Source: Bacteroidota bacterium (GTDB taxonomy: Bacteria; Bacteroidota; Bacteroidia; NS11-12g; UBA955). From it: a DNA stretch of 64,000 bases. This document shows positions 1 to 9,860 of this stretch, one piece after another; within the stretch, counting starts at the first letter, position 1; each line of letters begins with the position of its first letter. The stretch spans positions 44,436 through 108,435 of the forward strand of contig JAURFW010000005.1 of assembly GCA_030834125.1 (NCBI GenBank), in the 5' to 3' direction. The notes under the pieces are model-generated. The model searched no databases. It saw nothing but the letters and a program-made list of their open reading frames with translations, and was not told the DNA's origin. The position numbers and the translations under genes are program-made.

Positions 1-458
1 CTGTTAGAAATAATATAGCATTAGGAGTGCCACACCTTAGTATGGATGAAGTTATTTCTGCTTCTAAAGCTGCCCATGCGCATGAGTTCATTGTGCAAAT
101 GGAAAAAGGTTATGAATCTGAAATTGGAGAGCGTGGTGGAAAATTATCAGGTGGTCAAAAACAACGATTATCCATAGCTAGAGCTTTGCTCAAAAACCCT
201 GAAATATTAATTCTTGATGAGGCGACATCTGCTTTAGATAGTAAAAGCGAAAAGGCAGTACAATTAGCCTTAGAAGAGTTAATGAAGAATAGAACAAGCA
301 TTGTTATTGCCCACCGATTGAGCACAATAATGCACGCTGATAAAATATTAGTTATGGAAAGTGGTAAAGTAGTAGAGGTTGGAAATCACCAGGAATTATT
401 ATCCAAAAAGGGATTGTATTACAACCTAATTCAACTTCAAGAGTTGGGTTCTAAATAA
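1..458 (+). CDS. ABC exporter ATPase, C-terminal part (5' end outside window)
   Basis: The frame is open to the first base of the window, so this is the end of a longer gene. What remains is the second half of an ABC nucleotide-binding domain: the signature LSGGQKQR, Walker B (ILILDEAT) followed by the D-loop SALD, and the H-loop IVIAHRLST. The residues before it (NNIALG at the window edge) match the region after the Q-loop of MsbA-type exporters, in which the ATPase is fused to a six-helix membrane domain. Walker A and the membrane part lie upstream and cannot be seen, so the substrate (lipid A, lipid or drug) is unknown. It ends 7 bases from the end of convergent ftsH. Confidence 0.85.
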   Translation, partial: VRNNIALGVPHLSMDEVISASKAAHAHEFIVQMEKGYESEIGERGGKLSGGQKQRLSIARALLKNPEILILDEATSALDSKSEKAVQLALEELMKNRTSIVIAHRLSTIMHADKILVMESGKVVEVGNHQELLSKKGLYYNLIQLQELGSK

Positions 459-465
459 ATATTTT

Positions 466-2598
466 TTATTCGCTGTCTGGACTTTTAAAGTCGTCTTCAG
501 AAACTTCTGTATCTCCGTTGTCACTGTTTATAGGACTCTCTAAATTATCAGTTGATTCCTCTGAAATAGGAGAGTCGTTGTTATCTTCTGTATCTTCAAC
601 GGAGTTTAATGCGGCAGAAGTAGGAGTCGTTTCTATAATTCCACCATTTTGCATTTGGTTTACTTGCTTAGATACTTCATCCTCTTCGTATGGTCTTTCG
701 CCTATTAAACGCTCGATATCAGACTTAAAGATTATCTCTTTAGTTAATAACTCTTGAGCAATAGCCTCTACTTCCGCTTTTTTCTCTGTCAATAACTTAA
801 TGGTTCTCTGATATGCATTATCTATCATTTCACGAACTTCCTGATCAATTAATTCGGCAGTTTTTTCTGAGTAAGGACGCTGATAACCATATTCTCCAGC
901 TGGGTCGTTGAAGCTTACTTGACCAACTTTCTTGCTCATTCCATAATTAGTAATCATCCCGTAAGCAAGTTTGGTAATACGTTCCAAATCATTTTGTGCT
1001 CCAGTAGAAACCTTACTAAAGAAAATATCTTCTGCTGCACGACCACCAAGAGTCATACACATACTGTCAAGCAGTTGTTCTGTGCGATATAAATATTGCT
1101 CTTTCGGTAAATATTGAGCATATCCTAATGCCGCTACCCCTCTTGGTACGATAGATACTTTTAACAAAGGATCTGCATATTCCAAGAACCAACCTGCCAC
1201 AGCATGACCTGCCTCATGATAAGCCACAATCTTCTTTTCTTCAGGAGAAATGATTTTATTCTTTTTCTCAAGACCACCAATAACTCGATCAATAGCATCT
1301 TGGAAGTCTTTCATTTCCACTTTGTTCTTATTACGGCGTGCTGCTATTAATGCCGCCTCATTGCACACATTGGCAATTTCAGCACCGGCAAATCCAGGTG
1401 TTTGAAGTGCAAGTTTGTGGGCATCAACATCAGATCCTAATTTTTCGAGTGGACGTAAGTGAACACCAAATATTTGCTCACGCCCGATTATGTCTGGACG
1501 ATCTACCGAAATTTGTCTATCAAAACGACCTGGTCGCATGAGGGCGCTATCTAAAATATCGGCGCGGTTTGTTGCCGCTAGAATAATAACTCCAGTATCT
1601 GTTCCAAAACCATCCATTTCTGCTAAAAGTTGGTTCAGGGTGTTTTCCCTTTCATCGTTAGAGCTTTGCATGAGATTCTTGCCCCTTGCTCTACCAATAG
1701 CATCAATTTCGTCAATAAATATAATTGCAGGCGCTTTTTCTTTGGCTTGCTTGAATAAATCTCTTACTCTGCTCGCTCCAACACCTACAAACATCTCTAC
1801 AAAATCAGAACCTGAAAGTGAGAAGAAAGGTACACCAGCTTCACCTGCAACTGCTTTAGCAAGTAAAGTTTTACCCGTACCTGGCGGTCCTACGAGTAGT
1901 GCTCCCTTCGGTATTTTACCTCCCAAATTTGTGTATTTTTTTGGATTCTTAAGGAAATCTACGATCTCCATAACTTCTTCTTTAGCCTCTTCTAAGCCAG
2001 CCACATCTTTAAAATTGATGTTAACCTTTGTATCTTTATCAAAAATCTGCGCTCTGGCTCTTCCAATCGAGAAAATATTTGGACCACCACCTCCAGATCC
2101 GCCTCCGCCCATTCTTCGGAATGCTAAGTTCCAGAATATTAAGAAAATTGCAATCAAGAAAATCCATTGAAATATTTGACCAAAAATATCGCTTTGGCTT
2201 TCATATTTTATAACTAGTGAGTTAGGGTTTTCCAACTTTGGCTTTAATTCTTGAACTTCGTTATTAAAATACCCATTTTCTATTTCAAAACTGAAGTTAG
2301 GCTCTACTTGACCAAACATGTTTTGGTTATTACGGGTTTTCTTGTATTGATCTTGTTGAGAGGCTTCCTCAGTTAGGAAAACTTCTAAATAGCGATCGTT
2401 TATGTATTTCAGCTCTTGAACTTCTCCATTCAATACCATTTCGCGTACATCATTCCAAGTAGAGCTTTTACCTGCATTACGGGGTAAAAAGTTAAGTGCT
2501 AAAAACACTATAAAAAGGATTCCGTATATCCAATAATGATTGAATTTGAAGCCGTTAGGTGCCTTCTTGTTTTTTGGCTGTTTTGGAGTTTCGTTCAT
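466..2598 (-). CDS. ftsH: ATP-dependent zinc metalloprotease FtsH
   Basis: 710 aa membrane-anchored AAA protease that degrades misfolded membrane proteins and short-lived regulators. Two transmembrane segments (about 21-39 and 143-160) flank a periplasmic segment of about 100 residues. A glycine-rich linker (163-172) follows, then the AAA domain with Walker A GPPGTGKT (237-244), Walker B IIFIDEID (292-299) and the arginine-finger motif MRPGRFDR. The zinc site HEAGH is at 461-465. The last 60 or so residues form a Ser/Asp/Glu-rich, low-complexity acidic tail, longer than in E. coli FtsH (about 644 aa). It appears to be a single-gene unit with its own promoter 62 bases upstream. Confidence 0.97.
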   Translation of the reverse strand: MNETPKQPKNKKAPNGFKFNHYWIYGILFIVFLALNFLPRNAGKSSTWNDVREMVLNGEVQELKYINDRYLEVFLTEEASQQDQYKKTRNNQNMFGQVEPNFSFEIENGYFNNEVQELKPKLENPNSLVIKYESQSDIFGQIFQWIFLIAIFLIFWNLAFRRMGGGGSGGGGPNIFSIGRARAQIFDKDTKVNINFKDVAGLEEAKEEVMEIVDFLKNPKKYTNLGGKIPKGALLVGPPGTGKTLLAKAVAGEAGVPFFSLSGSDFVEMFVGVGASRVRDLFKQAKEKAPAIIFIDEIDAIGRARGKNLMQSSNDERENTLNQLLAEMDGFGTDTGVIILAATNRADILDSALMRPGRFDRQISVDRPDIIGREQIFGVHLRPLEKLGSDVDAHKLALQTPGFAGAEIANVCNEAALIAARRNKNKVEMKDFQDAIDRVIGGLEKKNKIISPEEKKIVAYHEAGHAVAGWFLEYADPLLKVSIVPRGVAALGYAQYLPKEQYLYRTEQLLDSMCMTLGGRAAEDIFFSKVSTGAQNDLERITKLAYGMITNYGMSKKVGQVSFNDPAGEYGYQRPYSEKTAELIDQEVREMIDNAYQRTIKLLTEKKAEVEAIAQELLTKEIIFKSDIERLIGERPYEEDEVSKQVNQMQNGGIIETTPTSAALNSVEDTEDNNDSPISEESTDNLESPINSDNGDTEVSEDDFKSPDSE

Positions 2599-2660
2599 TC
2601 TTCTGTCTTTGTCCTAATTGTTGAAATTGTGTACACTAATCTTATGAAAAGCTAAACATA

Positions 2661-2668
2661 CAAATTTA
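2661..2668 (-). promoter_or_regulatory. -7 promoter element for ftsH
   Basis: Exact TAnnTTTG match (TAAATTTG on the minus strand), 62 bases before the ftsH start codon, predicting a leader of nearly 60 nt. No clear TTTG is seen at the -33 position. Confidence 0.4.
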
Positions 2669-2727
2669 ATCCTTTGTTTGCTAGTATTGATCATTGTGCG
2701 ACGGGAATTAAAATTTACTTGATAAAA

Positions 2728-4005
2728 CTATTTAAGCTTAAATTCAAGCATCATTTGACCTAATCTATACACATCTTCAAAAGAGTTATACATTGGTGTT
2801 GGAGCTATTCTAATTACATTTGATTCCCTCCAATCAGCAATAACACCCTTATTTGTTAGATGGTCGAATAATTGTTTTCCGTTTTTGTCTGTTAATAAGG
2901 ATAATTGAGCGCCTCTTTCATCAGAGTTTCCAGGGGTAATTATTTGAAAAGAAATATCATTATTTTTTTCTATAACATCATTTAAAATAAATTCTAAATA
3001 ATTAGTTAAATCAATGCTTTTTGCTCTTAAATTGTCAATACCTGCATTGTGAAATATTTCCAATGATGAAAGATGTACCGCCATCCCAAAAACTGGGGCG
3101 TTTGACATTTGCCAACCTGCAGCCCCAGGCTCAGGAATATAACCTCTTTCCATTAAAAATCGTTTGTCTTCCTTATAACCCCACCAACCTGCAAGACGGA
3201 AAGTTTCAGGGTTAGTACAATGCTTCTCATGAATGAAAATCCCGGAAACATTTCCCGGTCCCGAATTTAAATATTTATAAGAACACCAAGCAGCAAAGTC
3301 AACATTCCAATCGTGCAATTTTACATTGATATTTCCTGCAGCATGCGCTAAATCAAAACCTGCAATAGCCCCAATTTTATGAGCCGCTTCGGTTATTAAT
3401 TTGATGTCGAATAATTGTCCTGTATAATATTGTACTCCGCTAAAAAATACTAAAGCAATTTCATCTCTGTGCGATTCAATTAATTTTAAAATATCCTCTG
3501 TTCTTATGCAATGTTCACCATCTCTTGGCTTAACCTCAATAACAGCATCGTCGTAGTCATAACCATGAAAATTTACTTGAGATTCAACTGCATACATGTC
3601 TGAAGGAAATGCACCAGCCTCCATAATGATTTTATAGCGATTCCCTTTGGGTTGGTAAAATGAGGCCATCAATAAGTGAAGATTAACCGTAAGTTGGTTC
3701 ATTACTACTACTTCGATAGGGTTTGCACCAACTACTTCAGCTGCATAATCGGTTAAAAATTTATGATAATGGAACCAAGGCTTTTTCCCTTGGAAATGTC
3801 CTTCTACGCCCCATTTAGACCAATCCTCAAGTTCATTTTTCAATGCGTTTTCGGCTGATTTTGGTTGTAGACCAAGCGAGTTTCCGCAAAAATATAAGAC
3901 GGGGTTACCATCGGTGTGTTGTGGGAATAAAAATTCCTCCTTAAAGGACATTAATTCATCCTTATAATCCTTTTCCCGGGCGAATTCTACTGAGTTAATA
4001 AACAT
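2728..4005 (-). CDS. kynU: Kynureninase
   Basis: PLP-dependent hydrolase that cleaves kynurenine (or 3-hydroxykynurenine) to anthranilate (or 3-hydroxyanthranilate) and alanine in tryptophan catabolism or NAD synthesis. About 425 aa, the family's usual length. The N-terminus FAREKDYKDEL, the segment CGNSLGLQP, the cofactor-binding aspartate region FDLAHAAGN and the Schiff-base lysine region CSYKYLNSGPGN are all visible. The frame extends to an ATG at 4065, but family members begin just before the FARE motif, so the ATG at 4005 is chosen; this also leaves about 90 bases for divergent promoters with the MarR gene. No other kynurenine-pathway gene is in the window. Confidence 0.95.
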   Translation of the reverse strand: MFINSVEFAREKDYKDELMSFKEEFLFPQHTDGNPVLYFCGNSLGLQPKSAENALKNELEDWSKWGVEGHFQGKKPWFHYHKFLTDYAAEVVGANPIEVVVMNQLTVNLHLLMASFYQPKGNRYKIIMEAGAFPSDMYAVESQVNFHGYDYDDAVIEVKPRDGEHCIRTEDILKLIESHRDEIALVFFSGVQYYTGQLFDIKLITEAAHKIGAIAGFDLAHAAGNINVKLHDWNVDFAAWCSYKYLNSGPGNVSGIFIHEKHCTNPETFRLAGWWGYKEDKRFLMERGYIPEPGAAGWQMSNAPVFGMAVHLSSLEIFHNAGIDNLRAKSIDLTNYLEFILNDVIEKNNDISFQIITPGNSDERGAQLSLLTDKNGKQLFDHLTNKGVIADWRESNVIRIAPTPMYNSFEDVYRLGQMMLEFKLK

Positions 4006-4096
4006 GAAATTGAGATTCAAAAATACAATAATATGCCCGAAGGTTACTAATAGTTTTTGATTCAATGTTTAGGTGAAAAAGTTGTAATTTGCGAGA

Positions 4097-4546
4097 GTGA
4101 AAATTGATGAGGAAATCCAACAAGGTTCTTTTCAATCTAGCCGTCAAAAAGCCATAATAAATATTATGTTTACCAACGGTTGGATTAGTCATCAATTTAA
4201 AGAAATATTCAAGAATTTTTCTCTAACAAATCAGCAATATAATGTACTTCGTATTCTTCGAGGGGCCTATCCAAAATCATTAAATCCGGGTGAAATAAAA
4301 GAGGTAATGCTCGATAAAAATCCCGATTTAACAAGATTGTGTGACAGACTTTATAAGTTGGGTTACATAGAGAGATGTATAGATGCTGCAAATAAAAGGA
4401 AGATGAATATTCGTATTAATGATGATGGAATGCAAATTTTAGATGAAATGGATCCTGTGGTAAATGGAATGCATGAAAGTAAATTTTCGTTATCAGAAGA
4501 AGAAGCTCAAAAATTAAGCGATCTTCTAGATAAACTTCGTGGTTAA
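4097..4546 (+). CDS. MarR-family transcriptional regulator
   Basis: 149 aa winged-helix regulator starting with GTG. The segment NPGEIKEVMLDKNPDLTRLCDRL is the usual helix-turn-helix and recognition-helix pattern of MarR proteins, followed by a wing (NKRKMNIRINDDG) and a C-terminal dimerisation helix. It is divergent from kynU across about 90 bases, so it could regulate kynU, but no operator is evident to prove this. Its 3' end overlaps the convergent O-methyltransferase by 4 bases. The ligand is unknown. Confidence 0.85.
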   Translation: MKIDEEIQQGSFQSSRQKAIINIMFTNGWISHQFKEIFKNFSLTNQQYNVLRILRGAYPKSLNPGEIKEVMLDKNPDLTRLCDRLYKLGYIERCIDAANKRKMNIRINDDGMQILDEMDPVVNGMHESKFSLSEEEAQKLSDLLDKLRG

Positions 4547-5190
4547 AGTTTTATACTCATGCTTAGCCCATCTCTAAGCGGAAGCAGAACTGTAGAAATG
4601 TCGTGTTTTGATGCCAAGTACTGATTAAACTCGTGCATGTTTTTAGTATCGACGTCGTCTTTTTGTTGATTTTCGTCGATGACCTTACCACTCCATAAAG
4701 TATTATCAAAAAGAATTATTCCATTTTTTTGCAAAATTGGAAGACATAAATCTAAGTAGTTCTTGTAATTCTTTTTATCAGCGTCAACAAAAATAAAATC
4801 AGGAGAAATATTAAGTTGGGGTATAACTTCCAATGCCGAACCAACCTGCCATTTTACACTATTCATTAAAGGATAATCTTTCCAAAAATGTTGAGTTTTA
4901 AATGCAGTTTCCGCATCAGCCTCAATCGAGTAAATAAAGGCATCTTCATTGAGGTTTTCAGCTAAACAAGCGGTGCTATATCCGGTAAAACTTCCAATTT
5001 CTAAAATGCATTTAGGGTTTTTTAAAGCTACCAAATTTGCTAATAATCTACCTTGTAAATGTCCACTTAATTGTCTTGGATTAATCATTTTTTTCCAAGT
5101 GAATTCAGTAACTTTTTGTAAGTGAATGGGTTCAGTTGTACTGTGGTCTTCAGCGTATAAGTGAATTTTATTTTGCCAGTCTGGATGCAT
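4543..5190 (-). CDS. SAM-dependent O-methyltransferase (caffeoyl-CoA OMT-like)
   Basis: 215 aa class I methyltransferase. The SAM-binding motif ILEIGSFTGYST (about residues 60-72) and the metal-binding/catalytic segment FIFVDADKKNY (about 130) are those of the cation-dependent O-methyltransferase family 3 (COMT/caffeoyl-CoA type). Bacterial members methylate catechol-like groups; the substrate here cannot be told. It is a single gene, overlapping the end of the MarR gene tail to tail. Confidence 0.88.
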   Translation of the reverse strand: MHPDWQNKIHLYAEDHSTTEPIHLQKVTEFTWKKMINPRQLSGHLQGRLLANLVALKNPKCILEIGSFTGYSTACLAENLNEDAFIYSIEADAETAFKTQHFWKDYPLMNSVKWQVGSALEVIPQLNISPDFIFVDADKKNYKNYLDLCLPILQKNGIILFDNTLWSGKVIDENQQKDDVDTKNMHEFNQYLASKHDISTVLLPLRDGLSMSIKL

Positions 5191-5262
5191 GATTATTACA
5201 AAGGTGTCTTGAATTTTTCAAATAAAAACATATTTTCGCGAGAAATTAAATAGGTTTTACTT

Positions 5263-5484
5263 ATGTATTGGACATTAGAATTGGTTAGTTATTTGGACGA
5301 TGCTCCATGGCCAGCAACAAAGGACGAATTGATTGATTACGGTATTCGCTCAGGTGCGCCACTAGAAGTTATTGAAAACTTGCAAGAGTTAGAAGATGAC
5401 GGTGAACCTTACGAGAGTATTGAAGAAATCTGGTCTGATTATCCTACAGATGACGATTATTTCTTCAACGAAGACGAATTGTAA
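5263..5484 (+). CDS. Small acidic DUF2795-type protein
   Basis: 73 aa, strongly acidic C-terminal half. The sequence WPATKDELIDYGIRSG followed by VIENLQELEDDGEPYESIEEIW is typical of the short DUF2795 proteins conserved in Bacteroidota, whose function is unknown. It stands alone: divergent from the O-methyltransferase and ending 3 bases from convergent hflX. A degenerate promoter-like TATTTTCG lies about 25 bases upstream. Confidence 0.8.
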   Translation: MYWTLELVSYLDDAPWPATKDELIDYGIRSGAPLEVIENLQELEDDGEPYESIEEIWSDYPTDDDYFFNEDEL

Positions 5485-5487
5485 GAA

Positions 5488-6666
5488 TTACTCCTCAGGA
5501 GGGTAAATACCTTTTGTAGCCAACAGCTCGCGGACTATCGCATTACGGAGTCGGTCTATGTTGTGTTTTAGACTTGCCGAAATAAATACCGCAGGTGTAT
5601 TTTCTTTCGCAAGCCAACTCTCTTCAAATTGACTCAAGGTCATCCCGGTATTACCTACATAAAAATCATCTCCATCTCTAAAAGCATCGATCTTGTTGAA
5701 TACCATTAATTGTGCTTTTGTTGACGCGCCTATACTGTGAAGTGTTTCTTTTACAGATTTTACTTGATCCTCAAACATTGGATTTGAAACATCTACTACG
5801 TGTATTAATAGGTCAGATTCTAATGTTTCCGAAAGAGTAGATTTAAAACTTTCAATTAAAAGTGTGGGAAGTTTACGAATAAATCCCACAGTATCACTCA
5901 ATAAAAAAGGAACATTTTGAAATTCTTGGTAAGGATGAGGAAGTACAATTTTTCTTACTGTGGCATCTAAGGTTGCAAATAACTTATTTTCAACTAAAAC
6001 CTCTGAATTAGAAAGAGCATTCATGATTGTACTCTTTCCCACGTTCGTATAACCTACAAGTGCTGCTCTGAAGACGCCTTGTCGCGAAGATCTTTGAGTG
6101 GTTCCAATTTTTTCAATATGATTGAGCTTTTCCTTTAGTAAAGAAATTCTATTTCGAAGCGCACGTCTATCTGTTTCAATCTCTGTCTCCCCGGGCCCCT
6201 TCATTCCAATACCTCCCTTTTGTTTACTTAAGTGCGTCCATAATCCGGTTAGCCTGGGAAGCATAAACATAGCTTGTGCCAGTTCTACTTGAGTTTTTGC
6301 CTGTGATGTTCTTGCGTTTTTTGCAAAAATATCTAGGATTAGGTGGGTGCGACTAATTACTTTTACATCGGATAATATATTTTCAATATTCTTTATTTGT
6401 GCCGGACTTAAATCATCATCAAAAATGGCAATGTCGATTTCACGAGATTTACAGAATTCAGCAATTTCTTCCATTTTGCCCTTTCCTACGAAAGTTTTAG
6501 GGTTTGGATGTTCCAGTTTCTGAATAAAAGTAGAGTATGTTTCTGCACCTGAAGTTCGAGTAAGTTCTTCTAACTCTTCCATGCTATCTTCAATAGGAAT
6601 TTCATCATTGTAGGTACTGATACCTATCAAAATAGCCTTTTCAATTTTATTTTCTGAGTTTACCAA
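5488..6666 (-). CDS. hflX: GTPase HflX
   Basis: 392 aa ribosome-associated GTPase; in other bacteria HflX splits stalled or heat-damaged 70S ribosomes. The N-terminal HflX domain (about 45-195) contains the conserved segment KQKGGIGMKGPGETEIETD. The G domain has G1 GYTNVGKS (205-212), G3 DTVGF (258-262) and G4 NKID (about 326). The only initiator near the family start is TTG at 6666; the next in-frame ATG is about 28 codons further in. An exact TAATTTTG promoter element lies 14 bases before that TTG, which supports this start. Confidence 0.95.
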   Translation of the reverse strand: MVNSENKIEKAILIGISTYNDEIPIEDSMEELEELTRTSGAETYSTFIQKLEHPNPKTFVGKGKMEEIAEFCKSREIDIAIFDDDLSPAQIKNIENILSDVKVISRTHLILDIFAKNARTSQAKTQVELAQAMFMLPRLTGLWTHLSKQKGGIGMKGPGETEIETDRRALRNRISLLKEKLNHIEKIGTTQRSSRQGVFRAALVGYTNVGKSTIMNALSNSEVLVENKLFATLDATVRKIVLPHPYQEFQNVPFLLSDTVGFIRKLPTLLIESFKSTLSETLESDLLIHVVDVSNPMFEDQVKSVKETLHSIGASTKAQLMVFNKIDAFRDGDDFYVGNTGMTLSQFEESWLAKENTPAVFISASLKHNIDRLRNAIVRELLATKGIYPPEE

Positions 6667-6680
6667 GTGATATAATTGAA

Positions 6681-6688
6681 CAAAATTA
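6681..6688 (-). promoter_or_regulatory. -7 promoter element for hflX
   Basis: TAATTTTG on the minus strand, an exact TAnnTTTG match, 14 bases before the TTG start; predicts a leader of about 10 nt. Confidence 0.4.
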
Positions 6689-6735
6689 GATGTTATTTGG
6701 CATTCTTGTACAATCCAACGAATTTTGAGAATAAC

Positions 6736-8196
6736 ATGGGTCGTAAGCTGATTATATTGTTTTTTTTAATTTCTAGATTTATCAATCTTCAATCTCAGTT
6801 TTATGCTCTTTCAAATAAGCCTCAGTTGAGTCAGCAAAAGAGTATTTATCATATGCCTATTGGTGAAAGTGATTATGGTGTTTACACGCTAAATTATGCA
6901 AATGAGTTTTTGCAAGGTGGGTTTTCTATTGAACGTTATGATCATGAGTTAGGTTTTATTGATGATAGATTTATTAAGGTTCCACGGAAGAATTTTATTT
7001 TACATGTTTTTGTTGCCGATTCAAGTATTTACTGGGTGAGCGTTATAAAAAAAAGAAGGGAAGGATTACAACTGATTTTAAATAAATTAAACTTTTCCTT
7101 AGAAGGTAAAATAGAGACATTAATACTCCCAATGCTAGATATGGGAGACTTAATTTCCGACGAGATTATTGTTCGAAATTCAAATAAACACCAATTGATA
7201 AATGTTTGTTGGATGAAGAAAAATGGTGAAAAAACTGAAATTTTTAACTTGGTTTCTAATAATTCAGGTCAAACTATTTCTCAACAAAAAATGATAATAA
7301 ATTACCCTATTCAATATATTTCTTTCTCTGATTATTCAATTGCTGATTCCGCAGAGAGTTGTGCCTTATTGTTAGTTAAAAAGCCTCGTGAACTTTTTTC
7401 CATAGGCGGTAGACAAGAGTTTCCGTTTATCGTGAAGTTCAATTCAAAGAAAGTAAGCAGTTATGAGCCTTTAAGTGAACGTAACCAGCAGAATTCTGTT
7501 ATGGCATTTATTCCTTCCCAGAAATCTTGGATAATTAGTGGCACATATGGCGATGATAAAAAGGAATCTGAGGGTATATATCAAATAATAGTTCCCATTT
7601 ATGATTCTGCTTTTACTTTTTGGGAAACCCCATTTTCAGAAATACAGGCAAAAACTTTAGATGGAAATTTGAAGAGTAAGCGTTTCAGGAATCCACAGAA
7701 TTATACTTCAAGAAGAATCATTGGCATGGATGATTCTACAAGTATTTTACTTTTGGAGCGATTTGTAGAAATGCGTCAACTAGAAACGTACTACATCAAT
7801 GGTATTCCGCAAACGGCCACCAAAATTTTATTTAATTTTAATGAGATAGGTATTGTAGTTTTAAATAATTCTGGGGGTATTGATACGGTCGTTAGAATAA
7901 ATAAAGAACAAATAGCATCGCCTAATACTAGCTACCTCTTAGGTTATGGTTCTTTTGTCTGTGAGAAAGGAATTCATCTAGTTTACAACGCTGATATTTC
8001 AAAAAATAATGAAGTAATTGATATCGTAATCCGACCGGATTTGGAAATAGAAAAGCATGTTTTAGTGAATAGTGATAATTTCTACAATGTGGTTATTCCT
8101 TTTGACGGTAAAGAAACAGATTATTGTACTTTTACAGTGCCCTTATTGCGAGATAAACAATGGTTTTGGATGCAAGTGAACAACCCAAATGATTAA
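6736..8196 (+). CDS. Exported protein of unknown function
   Basis: 486 aa from the ATG at 6736, chosen because it gives a clean signal peptide (MGRKLIILFFLISRFINLQS). The frame is open 60 bases further up, but that part is not signal-like. After the signal peptide the protein is rich in beta-strand-like segments with aromatic and polar alternation and no Cys pattern, resembling a beta-propeller or periplasmic/surface beta protein, but I recognise no domain. It overlaps the next gene, a polytopic membrane protein, by 8 bases, so the two are probably co-translated and may act together. No sorting domain is seen at the C-terminus. Confidence 0.75.
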   Translation: MGRKLIILFFLISRFINLQSQFYALSNKPQLSQQKSIYHMPIGESDYGVYTLNYANEFLQGGFSIERYDHELGFIDDRFIKVPRKNFILHVFVADSSIYWVSVIKKRREGLQLILNKLNFSLEGKIETLILPMLDMGDLISDEIIVRNSNKHQLINVCWMKKNGEKTEIFNLVSNNSGQTISQQKMIINYPIQYISFSDYSIADSAESCALLLVKKPRELFSIGGRQEFPFIVKFNSKKVSSYEPLSERNQQNSVMAFIPSQKSWIISGTYGDDKKESEGIYQIIVPIYDSAFTFWETPFSEIQAKTLDGNLKSKRFRNPQNYTSRRIIGMDDSTSILLLERFVEMRQLETYYINGIPQTATKILFNFNEIGIVVLNNSGGIDTVVRINKEQIASPNTSYLLGYGSFVCEKGIHLVYNADISKNNEVIDIVIRPDLEIEKHVLVNSDNFYNVVIPFDGKETDYCTFTVPLLRDKQWFWMQVNNPND

Positions 8197-9190
8197 GAAG
8201 GTTTTTGAAGAAAAAATAAGTGTTTCTATTGCTGTAATTATTGGGATAATAGTATACAGATTAAGCATTTTTTATATTATTCAACCCAAGTTCGATGCAT
8301 CTTTAGTGCATGGAATATTTACTAATATCATTTTTACTCTTAATCAATCTCCCCTGATATCAGTTTTAGTTTCAACTTTATTTATTCTTATACAGGGACT
8401 TATTATTTTGCGTTTAGTAGACTATTATGATATATTAGGCAAACCCGGTTCTTCTGTCTTATTATCATTAGGAATATTTTCAAGTATATATCCTGAAACC
8501 TTATTTATTAATCAAATTTATTTAGCTAATACTTTCTTTCTAATCGCAACCTATTCGGTGTTTCAGTTCTTAGAAAAGAATTATAAAAAATCTCTTCTGT
8601 TAAAAGCGTCTTTTTTGTTTGGATTATCAGCATTAACCCTATCAGAATTTTATTGGTCATTTGTATTGATGATTTCCTTAATTATTATTTTCAAATCCGT
8701 AAAGTTATCGGATATTTTGATAGTAGTTTTTGGAATGGTAATACCATTTTATATTGTGGCATCGCTTGGATATTTATTTTCCTGGGATTGGAGTATAAGT
8801 AATAATTGGAGATCTTGGTTATTGGATATTAGATCAACGGGTTTAGATTGGACTAAAAGTAGTTTGGAAATAATAACTCTGATATTATTAGTGATGATCG
8901 CATTGTTTGGTGTAATAAGACAAGTAAGAACGTATTTTAGATTTAATGTAGAAATAAGAAGAAGTTTATTGGCAATGATGGTAATTGCTTTATTTCTATT
9001 CTTGGTACTTATTACTCGTTGGTATGTTTATAGAGATTATTTTTTGGTGTTAAGCATACCATTATCAATTTATCATTCAATCTTTTTTAAGAGGGAGCGA
9101 AAAAATTGGTGGATTACTGGTGTTTGGTATTTGACCTTTTTTGTGGCAATTAGTCCCACATGGTGGGATTTATTATGGTTCTTGAAGTAA
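8189..9190 (+). CDS. Polytopic membrane protein, DUF6427-like
   Basis: 333 aa with about nine hydrophobic segments and little else. Its size, topology and composition resemble the flavobacterial DUF6427 family of unknown function; this assignment is by resemblance only. Its start overlaps the end of the exported protein gene by 8 bases (same strand). Its last 18 bases overlap the convergent gene at 9173-9823. Confidence 0.6.
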   Translation: MIKKVFEEKISVSIAVIIGIIVYRLSIFYIIQPKFDASLVHGIFTNIIFTLNQSPLISVLVSTLFILIQGLIILRLVDYYDILGKPGSSVLLSLGIFSSIYPETLFINQIYLANTFFLIATYSVFQFLEKNYKKSLLLKASFLFGLSALTLSEFYWSFVLMISLIIIFKSVKLSDILIVVFGMVIPFYIVASLGYLFSWDWSISNNWRSWLLDIRSTGLDWTKSSLEIITLILLVMIALFGVIRQVRTYFRFNVEIRRSLLAMMVIALFLFLVLITRWYVYRDYFLVLSIPLSIYHSIFFKRERKNWWITGVWYLTFFVAISPTWWDLLWFLK

Positions 9191-9823
9191 ATAATAATTG
9201 CTAGAAACTTCCACGTAAATAATATTTTCTAGTTTTAGAAGTTCTGCCCAAAGGTTTGTATTTTCAGTCCAATCAGAACCATTTGCTTTAACAAATTGAT
9301 AAATTTTATTCAGACCAATCATGGTTCCACCGGCTTCAGTGTATTTATTCAGAAATCTGAACTCACAGAACCTTTTCATGCTATTTATAAATGTTTGTGG
9401 ATCATTATGTTCAATGATTTTCAACCAGTTTAAATCTGTTGTAATGGCATATTCAATATCTTTGTAAAATTTATCTAAAAAAATTAAATTATTATATATT
9501 AAATATTTATCAAGTATTAATTCAATAATCACATGAATACCAAACCAATATCTTTGAATATTGTATTTTTCAAAGGTTGACTTTACTGATTTGTAAATAT
9601 TTTGCTGTATTCGTTCAAAGAATATGTGCTGGTGGAATAGTTTATCTCTAAGAAAATGTTGCTGCGCTCCTCTAAAAATTTCTGAGGAATTTTCGTAGTG
9701 TAGAATTCGTTTGTTGTATGTGTTTTTTGAGTAGTTTCTAAGTAAATCAGGAAGAAGTAATCCAAAATTATACAAGGGTTTTTGATCTTTTTGATCAAAG
9801 TAATAGTGCGCAAAGTAATTCAC
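9173..9823 (-). CDS. Unknown protein, weakly reminiscent of ACP phosphodiesterase
   Basis: 216 aa, GTG start. The opening NYFAHYYFDQ...NFGLLLPDLLR and the later FRGAQQHFLRDKLFHQHIFF recall the helical AcpH/DUF479 ACP-hydrolase pattern (a start like MNFLAH followed by a G-D segment and His residues), but the match is weak. I would treat it as an uncharacterised Bacteroidota protein. No signal peptide. It is divergent from msrB with 37 bases between starts. A near-match promoter element GATTTTTG lies 4 bases before the GTG. The 3' end overlaps the membrane protein gene by 18 bases. Confidence 0.6.
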   Translation of the reverse strand: MNYFAHYYFDQKDQKPLYNFGLLLPDLLRNYSKNTYNKRILHYENSSEIFRGAQQHFLRDKLFHQHIFFERIQQNIYKSVKSTFEKYNIQRYWFGIHVIIELILDKYLIYNNLIFLDKFYKDIEYAITTDLNWLKIIEHNDPQTFINSMKRFCEFRFLNKYTEAGGTMIGLNKIYQFVKANGSDWTENTNLWAELLKLENIIYVEVSSNYYLLQEP

Positions 9824-9860
9824 TCAACAAAAATCAATTTTGTATCAAACAAATACAAAA

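Noticed and set aside
1490..2170. Long open frame on the plus strand inside ftsH (226 codons)
   Set aside because: It is antisense to a highly conserved gene, has no family resemblance and reflects codon bias of the real gene.
4005..4065. N-terminal extension of kynureninase (20 residues, hydrophobic)
   Set aside because: It could look like a signal peptide, but kynureninases are cytoplasmic and start just before the FARE motif; the extension also runs into the divergent promoter region.
5490..5506. CTCCTCAGGAG palindrome at the end of hflX, as a terminator
   Set aside because: It lies inside the coding end of hflX, has a very short loop and no T-run on either strand.
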